Origin: Actinomycetota bacterium | Lineage (GTDB): Bacteria; Actinomycetota; Actinomycetes; Propionibacteriales; Nocardioidaceae | Length of the DNA: 64,000 nucleotides | Direction: 5' to 3' | Assembly (NCBI GenBank): GCA_009701885.1 | Contig: WLJH01000005.1 | Location: forward strand, 62,001 to 126,000 | In this document: piece by piece, positions 25,807 through 35,069 of the stretch | Position numbering within the stretch: the stretch's first letter is position 1 | How the letters are laid out: each line of letters opens with the position of its first letter | Translations under genes and position numbers: made by a program | Notes under the pieces: model-generated | Databases searched by the model: none | Seen by the model: only the letters and a program-made list of their open reading frames with translations | Told to the model about the DNA's origin: nothing

Positions 25807-26574
25807 GTGGATCCGAAGGCGACGATCGACAACGTCGGCCAGTTCGTCCAGGCACTCCGCGACCTCGGCCCTGGGGGCATGACGCGGCCGCTCTGGTTTC
25901 GAGGTCACCGAAACGCTGCCTATCGACTGCAAGCCAGTGCTTTGCGCGGCGACCGATTCCGGGAAAACGAGGTCGCCATGCTGAAGCGCTTCATGCAGGA
26001 TGCGCTACCTCATCTTGCTGAGCCTCCTGCCAACGACTGGGATTGGTTGCTCCTGGCGCAGCACCATGGAGTGCCGACCCGTCTATTGGACTGGTCCGAG
26101 AACGCACTCGTGGCCTTGTTCTTCGCCTGCGAGACTGACGACACCCGGCTGGAAGAGGTGCCCGAACCTGACGGCGACGTGTGGGTCTTGATGCCTGAAG
26201 GTCTCAACCGGCAGGCAGGTACATGGTCATCGAAGCACGTGGAGGACCTCCCGTTTGTCGGGGTCGACAGCAACTTGGATCCGTACAACCCGATGGCGGG
26301 CACCGCACCTCAGGTACCGCTCCGCCATGTCGCTGTCATCGCATCTCGGAACTTCCCGAGGATCATCAGTCAGTGGGGAACGTTCACGATCACGGGAGAG
26401 GAGACGGCCATCGAGCACCTGCCGGATGCAGCCAAGTTCCTAGCTCGCATCCGGGTTGAGGGCGCGGCCAAGCAGCAGATCCTGGAGGAGTTGAGATCGC
26501 TGGGCGTCGAGGAAAGAACGGTCTACCCCGATCTGCACCGCCTGGGAAGCCGAGTCAGAGAGTTGTTCGCATGA
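25807..26574 (+). CDS. FRG domain-containing protein
   Basis: A 255-aa cytoplasmic protein with the FRG signature: RPLWFRGHRNAAYRLQASALRG (about residues 22-43) containing the eponymous F-R-G, then WLLLAQHHGVPTRLLDWSENALVALFFAC (about 79-107), the second conserved block. The C-terminal half resembles other FRG proteins, with a 'IISQWGTFTI' segment. The domain's activity is not established. GTG 25807 was chosen because AAGGGAG lies upstream and the preceding open frame looks non-coding. It overlaps the DUF262 gene by four bases (ATGA), so the two products are coupled. Codon use is less GC-biased than in core genes, consistent with transfer. FRG proteins are frequent in defence islands and toxin-like contexts. 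Confidence 0.8.
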   Translation: MDPKATIDNVGQFVQALRDLGPGGMTRPLWFRGHRNAAYRLQASALRGDRFRENEVAMLKRFMQDALPHLAEPPANDWDWLLLAQHHGVPTRLLDWSENALVALFFACETDDTRLEEVPEPDGDVWVLMPEGLNRQAGTWSSKHVEDLPFVGVDSNLDPYNPMAGTAPQVPLRHVAVIASRNFPRIISQWGTFTITGEETAIEHLPDAAKFLARIRVEGAAKQQILEELRSLGVEERTVYPDLHRLGSRVRELFA

Positions 26575-27716
26575 GCCGGTTGGGCATCTCGCGGCGTGGG
26601 TTCCGTGTCGAGCAGCTGATCGGCTGGCAAGACAACTTCCTCCTCGATCCGGTCTATCAGCGTGAGGGCGGAATCTGGACTCGCAGCCGTCAGCAGCTGT
26701 TCATCGACAGCATCCTCAACGGGTTCGACGTTCCGCCGCTTTACCTGCACCAGCTGCGCCCTCCTGAGTTTCGGGATGGGCGCGCTGCCAGTTACGCCGT
26801 CATCGACGGGCGCCAGCGGTTGGAGGCGCTTGAGGAGTTCGCGTCCGGCCGGCTGCGCCTGGATGACGACTTCCGCTTGCTGGAGGACGTGGAGGATAGT
26901 CAAGCGGTTCTGTTGGAGGACTTCGCCGGAGGACGCGGTCGATTCGGCGGACTCACCCTTGGTGAGCTCCGCGCGGAAGCGCCGTCTCTTGCGTACCGCT
27001 TTTTGGACTACGAAATCCCGGTCACGGTGGTCGACACGGAGGATCCGGAACTCATCGAAGAACTGTTCTTCCGGCTTAACGAGGGTGTCCCTCTCAACCC
27101 AGCTGAGAAGAGAACCCGAGGCGAGCTTTTGCGATCCCACGTCATACCGCTCGTTCGCAACGACGACTTGTTCCGTTGCGCCGGGTTCAGGAACGTGCGT
27201 CGCAAGCACGAAGACCTTCTCCTGCGGCTCCTCTTCGTCAAGTCGCGTCAGGGCACGATTCACAACGTGCCGGACATGAAGCGAACGCTGATCGACCAGT
27301 TCGCGTCTTCCTTCAGACCGGACTTCGGCGAATCGTTCAGCGACTCGGAGCGGCAGAACGTGCAACGAACCCTGGCTGCCTTGGTTGACGCCGTTAGGCC
27401 GACCCTCGAGGCGATGAACGAGATCTTCGAAGAGGGTGATCCACTTCTGCGTCAGCAGTCCACCTTCTTCATCTACTACCTCGTGATCGAAGACTTCCTG
27501 CGAACCGGTGAAGCACTGCCGGCTCGTGCCGACTTCGTGAGGTTCGGAGAGGAGTTGGGGACGTTGCAGGGGCGCGATGAAGAGCAACTGACGGCCGATC
27601 AGCGGGAAGCGTTGGAGTACGCCGCCCCACTACGCGAGACGACAACAGGGTCCTACACGCAAGAGAAGGCGCAGATCCTGCTGCGGTACTTGCGGGGGGA
27701 GTTGTCCGTCGTCTGA
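26571..27716 (+). CDS. DUF262 domain-containing protein (GmrS-like NTPase domain)
   Basis: A 381-aa protein with the DUF262 fold of GmrS/ParB-Srx type. The N-terminal part reads LIGWQDNFLLDPVYQREGGIWTRSRQQLFIDSILNGFDVPPLYLHQL in consecutive segments (about 17-63). The nucleotide-site motif YAVIDGRQRLEAL (about 75-87) corresponds to the DGQQR of the family. Next come FRLNEGVPLNPAEKRTRGELL (about 167-187) and a helical C-terminal half. There is no DUF1524/HNH nuclease domain, so it is not a complete GmrSD type IV restriction enzyme. Any effector must be separate, possibly the coupled FRG protein. It ends 19 bases from the convergent hsdR stop. Confidence 0.85.
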   Translation: MSRLGISRRGFRVEQLIGWQDNFLLDPVYQREGGIWTRSRQQLFIDSILNGFDVPPLYLHQLRPPEFRDGRAASYAVIDGRQRLEALEEFASGRLRLDDDFRLLEDVEDSQAVLLEDFAGGRGRFGGLTLGELRAEAPSLAYRFLDYEIPVTVVDTEDPELIEELFFRLNEGVPLNPAEKRTRGELLRSHVIPLVRNDDLFRCAGFRNVRRKHEDLLLRLLFVKSRQGTIHNVPDMKRTLIDQFASSFRPDFGESFSDSERQNVQRTLAALVDAVRPTLEAMNEIFEEGDPLLRQQSTFFIYYLVIEDFLRTGEALPARADFVRFGEELGTLQGRDEEQLTADQREALEYAAPLRETTTGSYTQEKAQILLRYLRGELSVV

Positions 27717-27735
27717 CGTGCGCCGCGGTCCCGCT

Positions 27736-30700
27736 TCAGGTGATCTCGGCCTTGAGGTTCTCGTGCACCAACTCGCCCAGGAGCTTCACCAGCTGGACCT
27801 TCACCCGGTCGTCCGTGAAGAAGTAGTCAGCCATCTTGTGGTGGCTCGTCTGGTTCCCGAGGACCGCCTCGGTGACGGCGTCCGAGAGGTCGGGCGACTC
27901 GACGAACTGCTTGCGGGTGTTGGCGCCCGCCTGGGCGCGGATGGTGTCGTCGTCCATCAGGACAGTGACGAGACCTTCGACCCACGACTGTTGCTCGGCA
28001 GGAGTGAAGTCCTCGCCTGAGAACAGGTCGTTGATCTTCGCCAGCACCTCGGCCAGCCGCACCATCCGCGGGTCGCGCGCGGCGCCGGTCCCGGTGGCGG
28101 ACACCGGACGCAGAGCGACAGGTTCGCCGCCGTCGAGGTCGAGAGCGTGGTCGCCGGAGCGAGCCTGCTTGATGTGGGTGAGCTCGACGGTGGAGAAGTC
28201 GACGGCCTCGGCGCCCAGGCGTCCGGTCAGCCGGCCAGCGAGGAGGCGAAGGAAGAGGGAGCGCCTCTCCAGGTCGGTGTCGGCGTAGTTCACGATCTGG
28301 GAGAGGAAGTCGTAGAGCCGGACGAAGGTCCCGACGTCCTTGCGGAACAGGTCGAGCTCATCGACGGTGGCTGCGTCGCCGTCGGTGACGGCGGCGGCGT
28401 AGCGGCTGTTGAACCGGTCGGCGGCGGACTTGAGCGGGGCCGAGATCGCGCCGTGCCTGCCGGCCAGGTAGGCGTTCACGAACGCGTCGACCTCGGCGTC
28501 GGTGTAGATCCCCGCCGCGTCGAGCTTGGCCTGGAGGTCGTGCACGATGTCGGGGTCGGTCGCTCCCTCGATCGTTGCCTCGCGGTAGTAGGGCTTGAAC
28601 GAGCCGAGGATCTCCGCGGGGTCGTTGACGAAGTCCAAGACGTAGGTCGTGTCCTTGCCACCCGCGGGGTAGGTCCGGTTGAGCCGGGAGAGCGTCTGCA
28701 CGGCCGTGACCCCGGAGAGTCGCTTGTCGACGTACATCGCGCTCAACAGCGGCTGGTCGAAGCCGGTCTGGTACTTGTTGGCGACGATCAGGATCTGGAA
28801 GTCGTCGGTGCCGAACGCGACCGGGAGGGTCCGCCCCCGCAGCCCGGAGTTGAGGCTGGCCTCGGTGTACGGCGGCTCCGCGCCGGCGAACGCAACACCG
28901 TCGACGGTGATCGAGCCCGAGAACGCGACCAGCGTGGCGAGCCGGTAGCCGCGCTTGGCGATGTAGGCATCGATCGCCTCCTTGTAGCGCACGGCGTGCT
29001 CGCGAGAGCTGGTGACCACCATGGCCTTCGCGTGCCCGTCGAGCAGGTGGCGCACGTTGGCGCGGTAGTGCTCGACGATGATCTGCACCTTCTGCGCGAT
29101 GTTCGTCGGGTGCAGGGAGACCCAGCGCATCAGGCCCTTGGTGGCCTCGGACTCGTCGACCAACTTCACCTGCTCCAGATGCTGCTTGGAACGCTCGGCG
29201 ATCTGGAAGGCGGTGTTGTACGTCGTGTAGTTGCGCAGGACGTCGAGGATGTAGCCCTCCTCGATCGCCTGCTGCATCGAGTAGACGTGGAACGGCCGCG
29301 GGACGCCATCCGCGTCGGGGCGGCCAAACAGCTCGAGCGTCTTGTTCTTCGGAGTGGCGGTGAAGGCGAAGAACGAGAGGTTGGGTGACTCCGCCCGCGC
29401 CTCCATCTCTGCCGCGAGGATCGCCTCGGTGTCGATCTCGCCGCCGTCGTCGAGGGCTGCGAGCTCCTCAGCTGTGAGTACGGCGCGCAGCTGCTGCGAC
29501 GTCCGTCCGGTCTGGGAGGAGTGGGCCTCGTCGGCGATGATCGCGAACCGCTTCCCGGCCAGTCCCGCGTTGTCGCGGATCGCCTGGAGAGCGAACGGGA
29601 AGGTCTGCATCGTGACGATCACGATGAGCTTGCCGGCGAGGAGTTCGGCGGCGAGGAGACCGGACTTGGATCCGGTGCCGGCGTTGCGGACTTGGTCGGC
29701 GTTGATGGTGGCGACGGTGCCGTCGACGCCCTCGATCTGCTTGATCGCCTTCTGGAGCTGGTCGTCGAGCACGGTGCGGTCGGTGACGACGATGACGGTG
29801 TCGAAGACCTTCTGGTTGCGCTCGTCGAACAGGGTGGCCAGGCCGTGTGCGGTCCAGGCGATGGAGTTGGTCTTGCCCGAGCCGGCGGAGTGCATCGCGA
29901 GGTAGCGGTGTCCCGGCCCCTCCTCCGCGACGGTGGAGAGGATGTTGGTGACCAGTTCCCATTGGTGAAAGCGCGGGAACAGCAGCGTGGTCTTCTTCGA
30001 CGTCTCACCGGTGATCGGGTCGATGTTGGTGCGGGTCTCGAGGTGGAGCAGCTTTCCGATGATGTGCAGCCAGGAGTCGCGCTGCAGGACCCGCTCCCAC
30101 AGGTAGGAGGTCGCGGCGCCGTAGGGGTTGGCCGGGTTGCCCGCAGCCCCGTCATTGCCCATGTTGAAGGGCAGGAAGTGGGTCGCCTTTCCGGCGAGCC
30201 GCGTCGTCATCGCGACCTCGTCGTTGGAGACCGCGAAGTGCACCAGGCATCGGTTGGCGAATCCCAGAAGTGGCTCGCCCTTCGGGTCGCGGTCAGTGCG
30301 ATATTGCGCCTTCGCGTGCTCGATCGACTGGGTGTTGTCGGTCTTGAGTTCGAGCGTCGCGACCGGCAGCCCGTTGACGAACAGCACCAGGTCGATGGAT
30401 CCCTTGTGCTCCCCGGAGTAGTAGACCTGCCGCATCACGCGCAGCCGGACGGCGCTGTACCGTTCCATCGCGGCCGCATTGAGCGTGGTGGCCGGCTCGA
30501 ACTCGCACATCGAAAACCGCGCTGGCGTCTTCTTGAACCCCTTGCGGAGTACGGCGAGCGTGCCACCGCCCGACTCCAACGGCAGGTCGAGTGTCTTCAC
30601 GAGCCGGTCGAGCAGCCGCTCCTTCGCGCGCTCCTGCTCAGCGGGTGACAGCGACGGCTTGACGACCTTCGCCCACTCCTCGGGCTGGGTCACCTGGAGC

Positions 30701-30843
30701 CAGGCGAAGACGTCGGCGGGGAACAGGGCTCGAGTCTTGTCGTACCCATCGCCGGTCGGCGAGTAGAGCCAGCCGTTGGCGGCCAGGTGGGCGCAGATCT
30801 CGTCCTCGAAGGCTCGCTCGTGCTCGACACTCACACGCGTCAC
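27736..30843 (-). CDS. hsdR: Type I restriction enzyme R subunit (HsdR)
   Basis: The motor and nuclease subunit of a type I restriction-modification complex; it translocates unmodified DNA and cuts it. The 1035-aa protein begins VTRVSVEHERAFEDEICAHL. The PD-(D/E)XK nuclease is seen as GSIDLVLFVNGLPVATLELKT (about 175-195, with D...ExK). The SF2 helicase motor carries SAGSGKT (Lys324), VVTDRTVLDDQL, DEAH (438-441) and FTATPKNKTLELFG, with QTLSRLNRTYP as motif VI. A C-terminal helical region contacts HsdM/HsdS. GTG 30843 starts one base after the upstream stop; GTG 30834 is a possible alternative. It is the last gene of the operon. Confidence 0.93.
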   Translation of the reverse strand: MTRVSVEHERAFEDEICAHLAANGWLYSPTGDGYDKTRALFPADVFAWLQVTQPEEWAKVVKPSLSPAEQERAKERLLDRLVKTLDLPLESGGGTLAVLRKGFKKTPARFSMCEFEPATTLNAAAMERYSAVRLRVMRQVYYSGEHKGSIDLVLFVNGLPVATLELKTDNTQSIEHAKAQYRTDRDPKGEPLLGFANRCLVHFAVSNDEVAMTTRLAGKATHFLPFNMGNDGAAGNPANPYGAATSYLWERVLQRDSWLHIIGKLLHLETRTNIDPITGETSKKTTLLFPRFHQWELVTNILSTVAEEGPGHRYLAMHSAGSGKTNSIAWTAHGLATLFDERNQKVFDTVIVVTDRTVLDDQLQKAIKQIEGVDGTVATINADQVRNAGTGSKSGLLAAELLAGKLIVIVTMQTFPFALQAIRDNAGLAGKRFAIIADEAHSSQTGRTSQQLRAVLTAEELAALDDGGEIDTEAILAAEMEARAESPNLSFFAFTATPKNKTLELFGRPDADGVPRPFHVYSMQQAIEEGYILDVLRNYTTYNTAFQIAERSKQHLEQVKLVDESEATKGLMRWVSLHPTNIAQKVQIIVEHYRANVRHLLDGHAKAMVVTSSREHAVRYKEAIDAYIAKRGYRLATLVAFSGSITVDGVAFAGAEPPYTEASLNSGLRGRTLPVAFGTDDFQILIVANKYQTGFDQPLLSAMYVDKRLSGVTAVQTLSRLNRTYPAGGKDTTYVLDFVNDPAEILGSFKPYYREATIEGATDPDIVHDLQAKLDAAGIYTDAEVDAFVNAYLAGRHGAISAPLKSAADRFNSRYAAAVTDGDAATVDELDLFRKDVGTFVRLYDFLSQIVNYADTDLERRSLFLRLLAGRLTGRLGAEAVDFSTVELTHIKQARSGDHALDLDGGEPVALRPVSATGTGAARDPRMVRLAEVLAKINDLFSGEDFTPAEQQSWVEGLVTVLMDDDTIRAQAGANTRKQFVESPDLSDAVTEAVLGNQTSHHKMADYFFTDDRVKVQLVKLLGELVHENLKAEIT

Positions 30844-30844
30844 G

Positions 30845-31984
30845 CTAAGGCGCTGACGCGTCCACCGTGGCCGACATGGCGAGAACGAGCGGCTCGAGGC
30901 GCAGCAGCTCGTCGCGAATCTCGCCGAGGGTGAGCGTCGGTGCGAGCTGCATCCGTGCCCCGAACAGGCACTCGCGATAGGCCCTGGTCGCGACCGCCAT
31001 CCCGAAACCCTTCCCGAGCCACTTCGGCCCGCCGGCTTCGACCATCGCCTTCCACGCAGCTCGGTCGACGGGATGTCGAGGGTTGGCCGGCGTGAGCTGC
31101 CAGGGCCAGTCGGGCAACGGATCACCGTTGGCGTCGAGGACGTGCTCGACGAAGACCCGGCGCAGCAGCCCCCAGTCGAAGTCCTCGGAGGTGTCGACAT
31201 CGCTCAACCGCAGCGACACGACCGGTGCTGGTCCCTTCAGCCGGTCGCGGTAGCGGCGATCAGGGTCATGGCGCCACTCGTACGCGGTCATGCCTTCCTG
31301 CACCTCGACCTGCACCCGCAGGTTCGGCACGGCCGTGGCGGACCAGAAGCGCAGCACCCAGATGCCGCCGCCCGAGGACTGGATGAGGTCGCGCTCCAAG
31401 GTCATGCCATCCAGGTGATGCGAGAGCCAGGCGATCCTGGCCCGCAGCGCGAACTCAAAATCGGGCGGATCGTCCGGCACATCGTTCCAGACCGTGTCGG
31501 CATCGACGGCCGGGACGAGGGTGTCCAGCTGCCGCAGCCAGGCCGTCGCTGTGGCCGCTACCCAGGGATGCTCGCTGCACGAGTACGCCGCGAGCACCGC
31601 CTCCCACGAGAGCTCGTCCCACCCGGGAGTGGTGGTTGGGTTGACCGGCAGAGCGGCGAGATGAAGCACGTAGCGCCGCTCGGCGTCGGGGAACACCTTC
31701 GCGTAGCGCGCGAGCTGGTCCAGGCCCAGGTCGGAGAGCACCTTCGCCTCGATCGTGGCGACCTGTCGCTCGCCCACCGCCAGCAGAAGGTCGAGCCGGT
31801 CGGATTTCCGCCCTGTCCCACCCGGTACGGCGACCTCGCGCCGGACGTCCTCGGGTGCGACCCCGATCAGCTGCTCCATGGGATCGGGGTCGGTTTTGAT
31901 CAGCGAGGCGAGGAGGTCGCTCCACCGGTTCTCGCTCCAGCCAGGGATGACGTAGCTCAGGTCCGGCTGACGAAGCCCGCTCAC
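30845..31984 (-). CDS. PD-(D/E)XK nuclease-like protein within the type I RM operon
   Basis: A 379-aa protein with no named family recognised. An N-terminal region (about 55-100) reads DRLDLLLAVGERQVATIEAKVLSDLGLDQLARYAKVF in adjoining parts. It contains D...ExK followed by QxxxY, the RecB/Cas4-like PD-(D/E)XK pattern. The rest (about 150-370) is a mixed alpha/beta region with many Trp and aromatic residues and no obvious motif. GTG 31984 overlaps the hsdS stop (GTGA), and its own stop is one base from the hsdR start, so it is translationally locked into the RM operon. It could be a second nuclease, a decoy control, or an accessory specificity factor. Confidence 0.75.
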   Translation of the reverse strand: MSGLRQPDLSYVIPGWSENRWSDLLASLIKTDPDPMEQLIGVAPEDVRREVAVPGGTGRKSDRLDLLLAVGERQVATIEAKVLSDLGLDQLARYAKVFPDAERRYVLHLAALPVNPTTTPGWDELSWEAVLAAYSCSEHPWVAATATAWLRQLDTLVPAVDADTVWNDVPDDPPDFEFALRARIAWLSHHLDGMTLERDLIQSSGGGIWVLRFWSATAVPNLRVQVEVQEGMTAYEWRHDPDRRYRDRLKGPAPVVSLRLSDVDTSEDFDWGLLRRVFVEHVLDANGDPLPDWPWQLTPANPRHPVDRAAWKAMVEAGGPKWLGKGFGMAVATRAYRECLFGARMQLAPTLTLGEIRDELLRLEPLVLAMSATVDASAP

Positions 31985-33195
31985 GCCGACACCCGGACGC
32001 CGCACTGCCCCGTCACCGCAGCAGTGATCAGCGCCGCCCTGCGCTCCTTCGACAGCTCGATGAACCGCTCGGTCTTGGCAATCAGGGCATCGATCTTCGC
32101 GGTCTTCTCGTGGACGAACGCGGCGATTCTCTGTTGCTCCTCCACTGAATCTGGGGCCGCCACCCGGATGCCCATGAGAGCTCTTGCGGTGAGCTTCGGC
32201 TGTGCCGAACCCGAAACCAAGGGCGCCACGTCGATCGCCTCCAGCCGGTTCGCCCAGTAAGCGACAGGACCGGCCAGAGGTCGCAAGACGTGGGCGTGGT
32301 TGTTCACCCAGTACTTGCCAGTCGCGGCAAAGGCAATCGGCGTGGACCGCATGAGCAAGTTGGCGCCGTCCTCCGACACGAGTACCAAGTCCTCGTCGAA
32401 GATGTAGTCGTCGACGTGGTCGATCACTCCCGAAGCGCCGAAGTACTCGTATGGGCCTCGGCGGTCGTCACGCTCTTCCGAACTCAGAGGAACTCGTCGT
32501 CCATCCAGGCTTAAGAACCAACGACGGATCGCCTTGATCGTCCAGTGCGTCGGCACCATGCCTAACGTCGGATCCCCGCTGTCACGAAGCTTTGCAGATG
32601 GGTCGATCCCGACGGTGACCGCTCGCGTGATGAGTGACTTCCTTCGCTCCCGAAGGGTCGCGACCAGTTGCTCCTGCTTGGCGATGAGTGTGTCGATCTG
32701 GGCGGTCTCGCGGTCGAGGTAGTCGGCAATGGCGCGTTGTTCGTCGGGAGGTGGAAGGACCACGGGGACGCGGGCGAAGGTACTCCAGTTTCGGAAGTCG
32801 ACGCTGCGCTCGCGCACACTCGGTGCCTGAGTAGTGAGAAAGCCAGAGGTGCCGAGATGGCGAAGCAGGTGGGCGAAGAACTCCGGGTGACAGCCGTCGA
32901 TCGCCTCGCACACGTGATACACGGGGGACCCGTTTCCGTGGCTGTCCGACACTCCGACGGCTCCGGCGAAGCCATCGAGAGCATGGAAGACCAGGTCTCC
33001 TGGCCTCACCTCTTGGTAGCCGTTCTCGGTGTCGGAGAACGTGTAGCCGTCCTCTCGACGGTTCGAGCGCAGCGTGACAGTGCCGTCCCTGTACGCCGTG
33101 ATGACGCCAAGGTCCGCCTGTGCGGGCCGATCGAGCCGCCGCAGAACCCGCCGAATCGTCGTCTCTCGCCAACCGGCTGGTCGCGATGGACTCAC
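31981..33195 (-). CDS. hsdS: Type I restriction enzyme S subunit (HsdS)
   Basis: The DNA-recognition subunit that gives both methylation and cleavage their target. The 404-aa protein has the expected two target-recognition domains, each followed by a coiled spacer. The first pair ends with PPPDEQRAIADYLDRETAQIDTLIAKQEQLVATLRERRKSLI (about 148-190, given in adjoining parts). The second ends with EEQQRIAAFVHEKTAKIDALIAKTERFIELSKERRAALI. The two spacers resemble each other, as usual for circularly symmetric HsdS. The start ATG overlaps the hsdM stop (ATGA) and its stop overlaps the next start. The target sequence is not predictable by eye. Confidence 0.92.
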   Translation of the reverse strand: MSPSRPAGWRETTIRRVLRRLDRPAQADLGVITAYRDGTVTLRSNRREDGYTFSDTENGYQEVRPGDLVFHALDGFAGAVGVSDSHGNGSPVYHVCEAIDGCHPEFFAHLLRHLGTSGFLTTQAPSVRERSVDFRNWSTFARVPVVLPPPDEQRAIADYLDRETAQIDTLIAKQEQLVATLRERRKSLITRAVTVGIDPSAKLRDSGDPTLGMVPTHWTIKAIRRWFLSLDGRRVPLSSEERDDRRGPYEYFGASGVIDHVDDYIFDEDLVLVSEDGANLLMRSTPIAFAATGKYWVNNHAHVLRPLAGPVAYWANRLEAIDVAPLVSGSAQPKLTARALMGIRVAAPDSVEEQQRIAAFVHEKTAKIDALIAKTERFIELSKERRAALITAAVTGQCGVRVSA

Positions 33196-34949
33196 TTTTC
33201 GACCTCGTGCAGCAGCTCCAGGATCTCAGAGACAAGTTGGTTGAGGTCGGCGTCGATCTCCTCGAGCGGCCGTGGCGCGACGTACTTGTAGAAGTGACGC
33301 GTGAAGGGGATCTCGTAGCCGACCTTCGTCCTCTTCTCATCAACCCAGGCGTCGGGGACGTGCGGGAGCACCTCGGCCTCGAGGTACGCCTTGATCGTGG
33401 CGTCGCGGCCAGCGTCGCCGACGTCGTTGCCCGCGTAGGTGAACGGGACGTTCTCGGTGTCGCGGCGTTTCGGGTCGGGCTTCGGGTTGCCTTTGCGGTC
33501 GCGGACGACCTCACCCTGCTCGTCAAGGAGTGGCCGTTCGAGGGTGATGGTCCAGTAGCCGAAGGTGTCGGTGGGGAAGATCTTGGAGTGCTCGGTCTCG
33601 TCGTAGGCGGCGTAGAGCTTGACGATCTGTTCCCGATCGGCGGCCGTGATCTCGCGGGACTTGTTGCCGAGGTTCTTCCGCATCTTGGAGTAGAACCCGG
33701 TGCCGTCGATGAGCTGGACCCTGCCGATCCGCTCGGCGGGCTTGGCGTTGTCGAGGATCCAGACGTAGGTGGCGATCCCGGTGTTGTAGAACATGTTGGT
33801 CGGCAGGGCGACGATCGCGTCGACCAAGTCGTTCTCCAGCAACCAGCGGCGGATCTGCGACGGGCCGGACTCGGCGGCGCCGGTGAACAGCGGAGAGCCG
33901 TTGAGGACGATGCCGGCGCGGCCGCCGCCGTCGTGGACGGGCCGCATCTTGGTGGCGAGGTGCTGGAGGAAGAGCATCTGGCCGTCGCTGATCGAGGGGA
34001 GTCCGCCAGGAAAGCGCGACCGTTCGCCGGCCCGGGCGACCTCGTCCTTAACCGCCTTCTCGGACGCCTTCCAGTCCACGCCGTAGGGCGGGTTGGACAG
34101 GCAATAGTCGAAGGTGGTGCCGGCGAACTTGTCCTCGGCGAGGGTGTCGCCGAGCTGGATGTTGGAGGCGTCCTGGCCCTTGGCGATCATGTCGGACTTG
34201 CAGATCGCGTAGGACTGGTCGTTGATCTCCTGGCCGTAGAGACGCAGTCGAGCGTCGGGGTTCAGGCCGGGGTGTTCGGGAGTACCTACCAGATGCTCCT
34301 CGGCGACCGAGAGCATCCCGCCAGTGCCCGCTGTCGGGTCGTAGACCGTGCGGACCGCCCCCTTCTCGACCAGCGCCTGGTCGTCGCCCGCGAACAGCAG
34401 ATCCACCATCAGCCGGATCGCGTCGCGTGGTGTGAAGTGCTCACCGGCGGTCTCGTTGGAGGCCTCAGCGAACTTGCGGATCAACTCCTCGAAGAGGTCG
34501 CCCATCTCCGCGTTGCTGACGGAGCTCGGATGCAGGTCGACCTCAGCGAACTTCTGGACGACGATGAGCAGCCGGTTCTTCTCCGACAGGGTGGCGATCT
34601 GGTGGTCGAACCGGAACCGCTCGAAGACGTCGATGTTCTTGGAGAATCCCGCGATGTAGTCCGTCAGGTTCGCGGCCAGGCCGTCGGGGTCGCCCACGAG
34701 TCGGGCGAAGTCCCATGGGCTGGTGTTGTAGAAGCCCAGGCCAGTGGTGCGCTTGATCTTGACGTCGCGCAGTTCCTCACGCGACTCGGCTTCGGCGATC
34801 TGGCGGACCTGGTCGCGGGTCGGCTCAAGGACGCAGTCCAGTCGCCGCAGGATCGTCATCGGCAGGATCACGTCGCCGTACTGATGGGGCTTGTAGACGC
34901 CGCGAAGCTGGTCGGCGATCGACCAGACGAAGTTGCCGAGGGTGCTCAC
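33192..34949 (-). CDS. hsdM: Type I restriction-modification system methyltransferase (HsdM)
   Basis: N6-adenine methyltransferase subunit; two copies act with HsdS to modify host DNA. The 585-aa protein has the N-terminal helical HsdM_N domain (about 1-150), the SAM-binding motif YDPTAGTGGML (about 206-216), a catalytic NPPY motif (Asn286-Tyr289) and a C-terminal region with YVWILDNAKPAERIGRVQLIDG typical for HsdM. GTG 34949 has AGGAGA upstream. It is the first gene of the operon hsdM-hsdS-nuclease-hsdR, all linked by 4-base overlaps or 1-base gaps. A hairpin at 35017-35046 separates it from the small zinc-ribbon gene. Confidence 0.94.
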   Translation of the reverse strand: MSTLGNFVWSIADQLRGVYKPHQYGDVILPMTILRRLDCVLEPTRDQVRQIAEAESREELRDVKIKRTTGLGFYNTSPWDFARLVGDPDGLAANLTDYIAGFSKNIDVFERFRFDHQIATLSEKNRLLIVVQKFAEVDLHPSSVSNAEMGDLFEELIRKFAEASNETAGEHFTPRDAIRLMVDLLFAGDDQALVEKGAVRTVYDPTAGTGGMLSVAEEHLVGTPEHPGLNPDARLRLYGQEINDQSYAICKSDMIAKGQDASNIQLGDTLAEDKFAGTTFDYCLSNPPYGVDWKASEKAVKDEVARAGERSRFPGGLPSISDGQMLFLQHLATKMRPVHDGGGRAGIVLNGSPLFTGAAESGPSQIRRWLLENDLVDAIVALPTNMFYNTGIATYVWILDNAKPAERIGRVQLIDGTGFYSKMRKNLGNKSREITAADREQIVKLYAAYDETEHSKIFPTDTFGYWTITLERPLLDEQGEVVRDRKGNPKPDPKRRDTENVPFTYAGNDVGDAGRDATIKAYLEAEVLPHVPDAWVDEKRTKVGYEIPFTRHFYKYVAPRPLEEIDADLNQLVSEILELLHEVEK

Positions 34950-35016
34950 GAATCTCCTGTGGTGGTCGACGGGCCCCTCTCATTCGGCGGTGCCGCGTTC
35001 GTCGTGAGATTACGCG

Positions 35017-35046
35017 GCCGGTCCGGCACTTCGCTGTCGGACCGGC
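35017..35046 (-). terminator. Hairpin between zinc-ribbon gene and hsdM
   Basis: GCCGGTCCG (35017-35025) and CGGACCGGC (35038-35046), a perfect 9-bp stem with a 12-base loop, lie 24 bases beyond the stop of the small upstream gene. A terminator or attenuator before hsdM is likely. Confidence 0.5.
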
Positions 35047-35069
35047 GAAGGGCGACGGGGGCAATGTCG

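Noticed and set aside
26571-27716. Complete GmrSD type IV restriction enzyme
   Set aside because: Only the DUF262 half is present; no DUF1524/HNH motif in this gene or in the neighbour.
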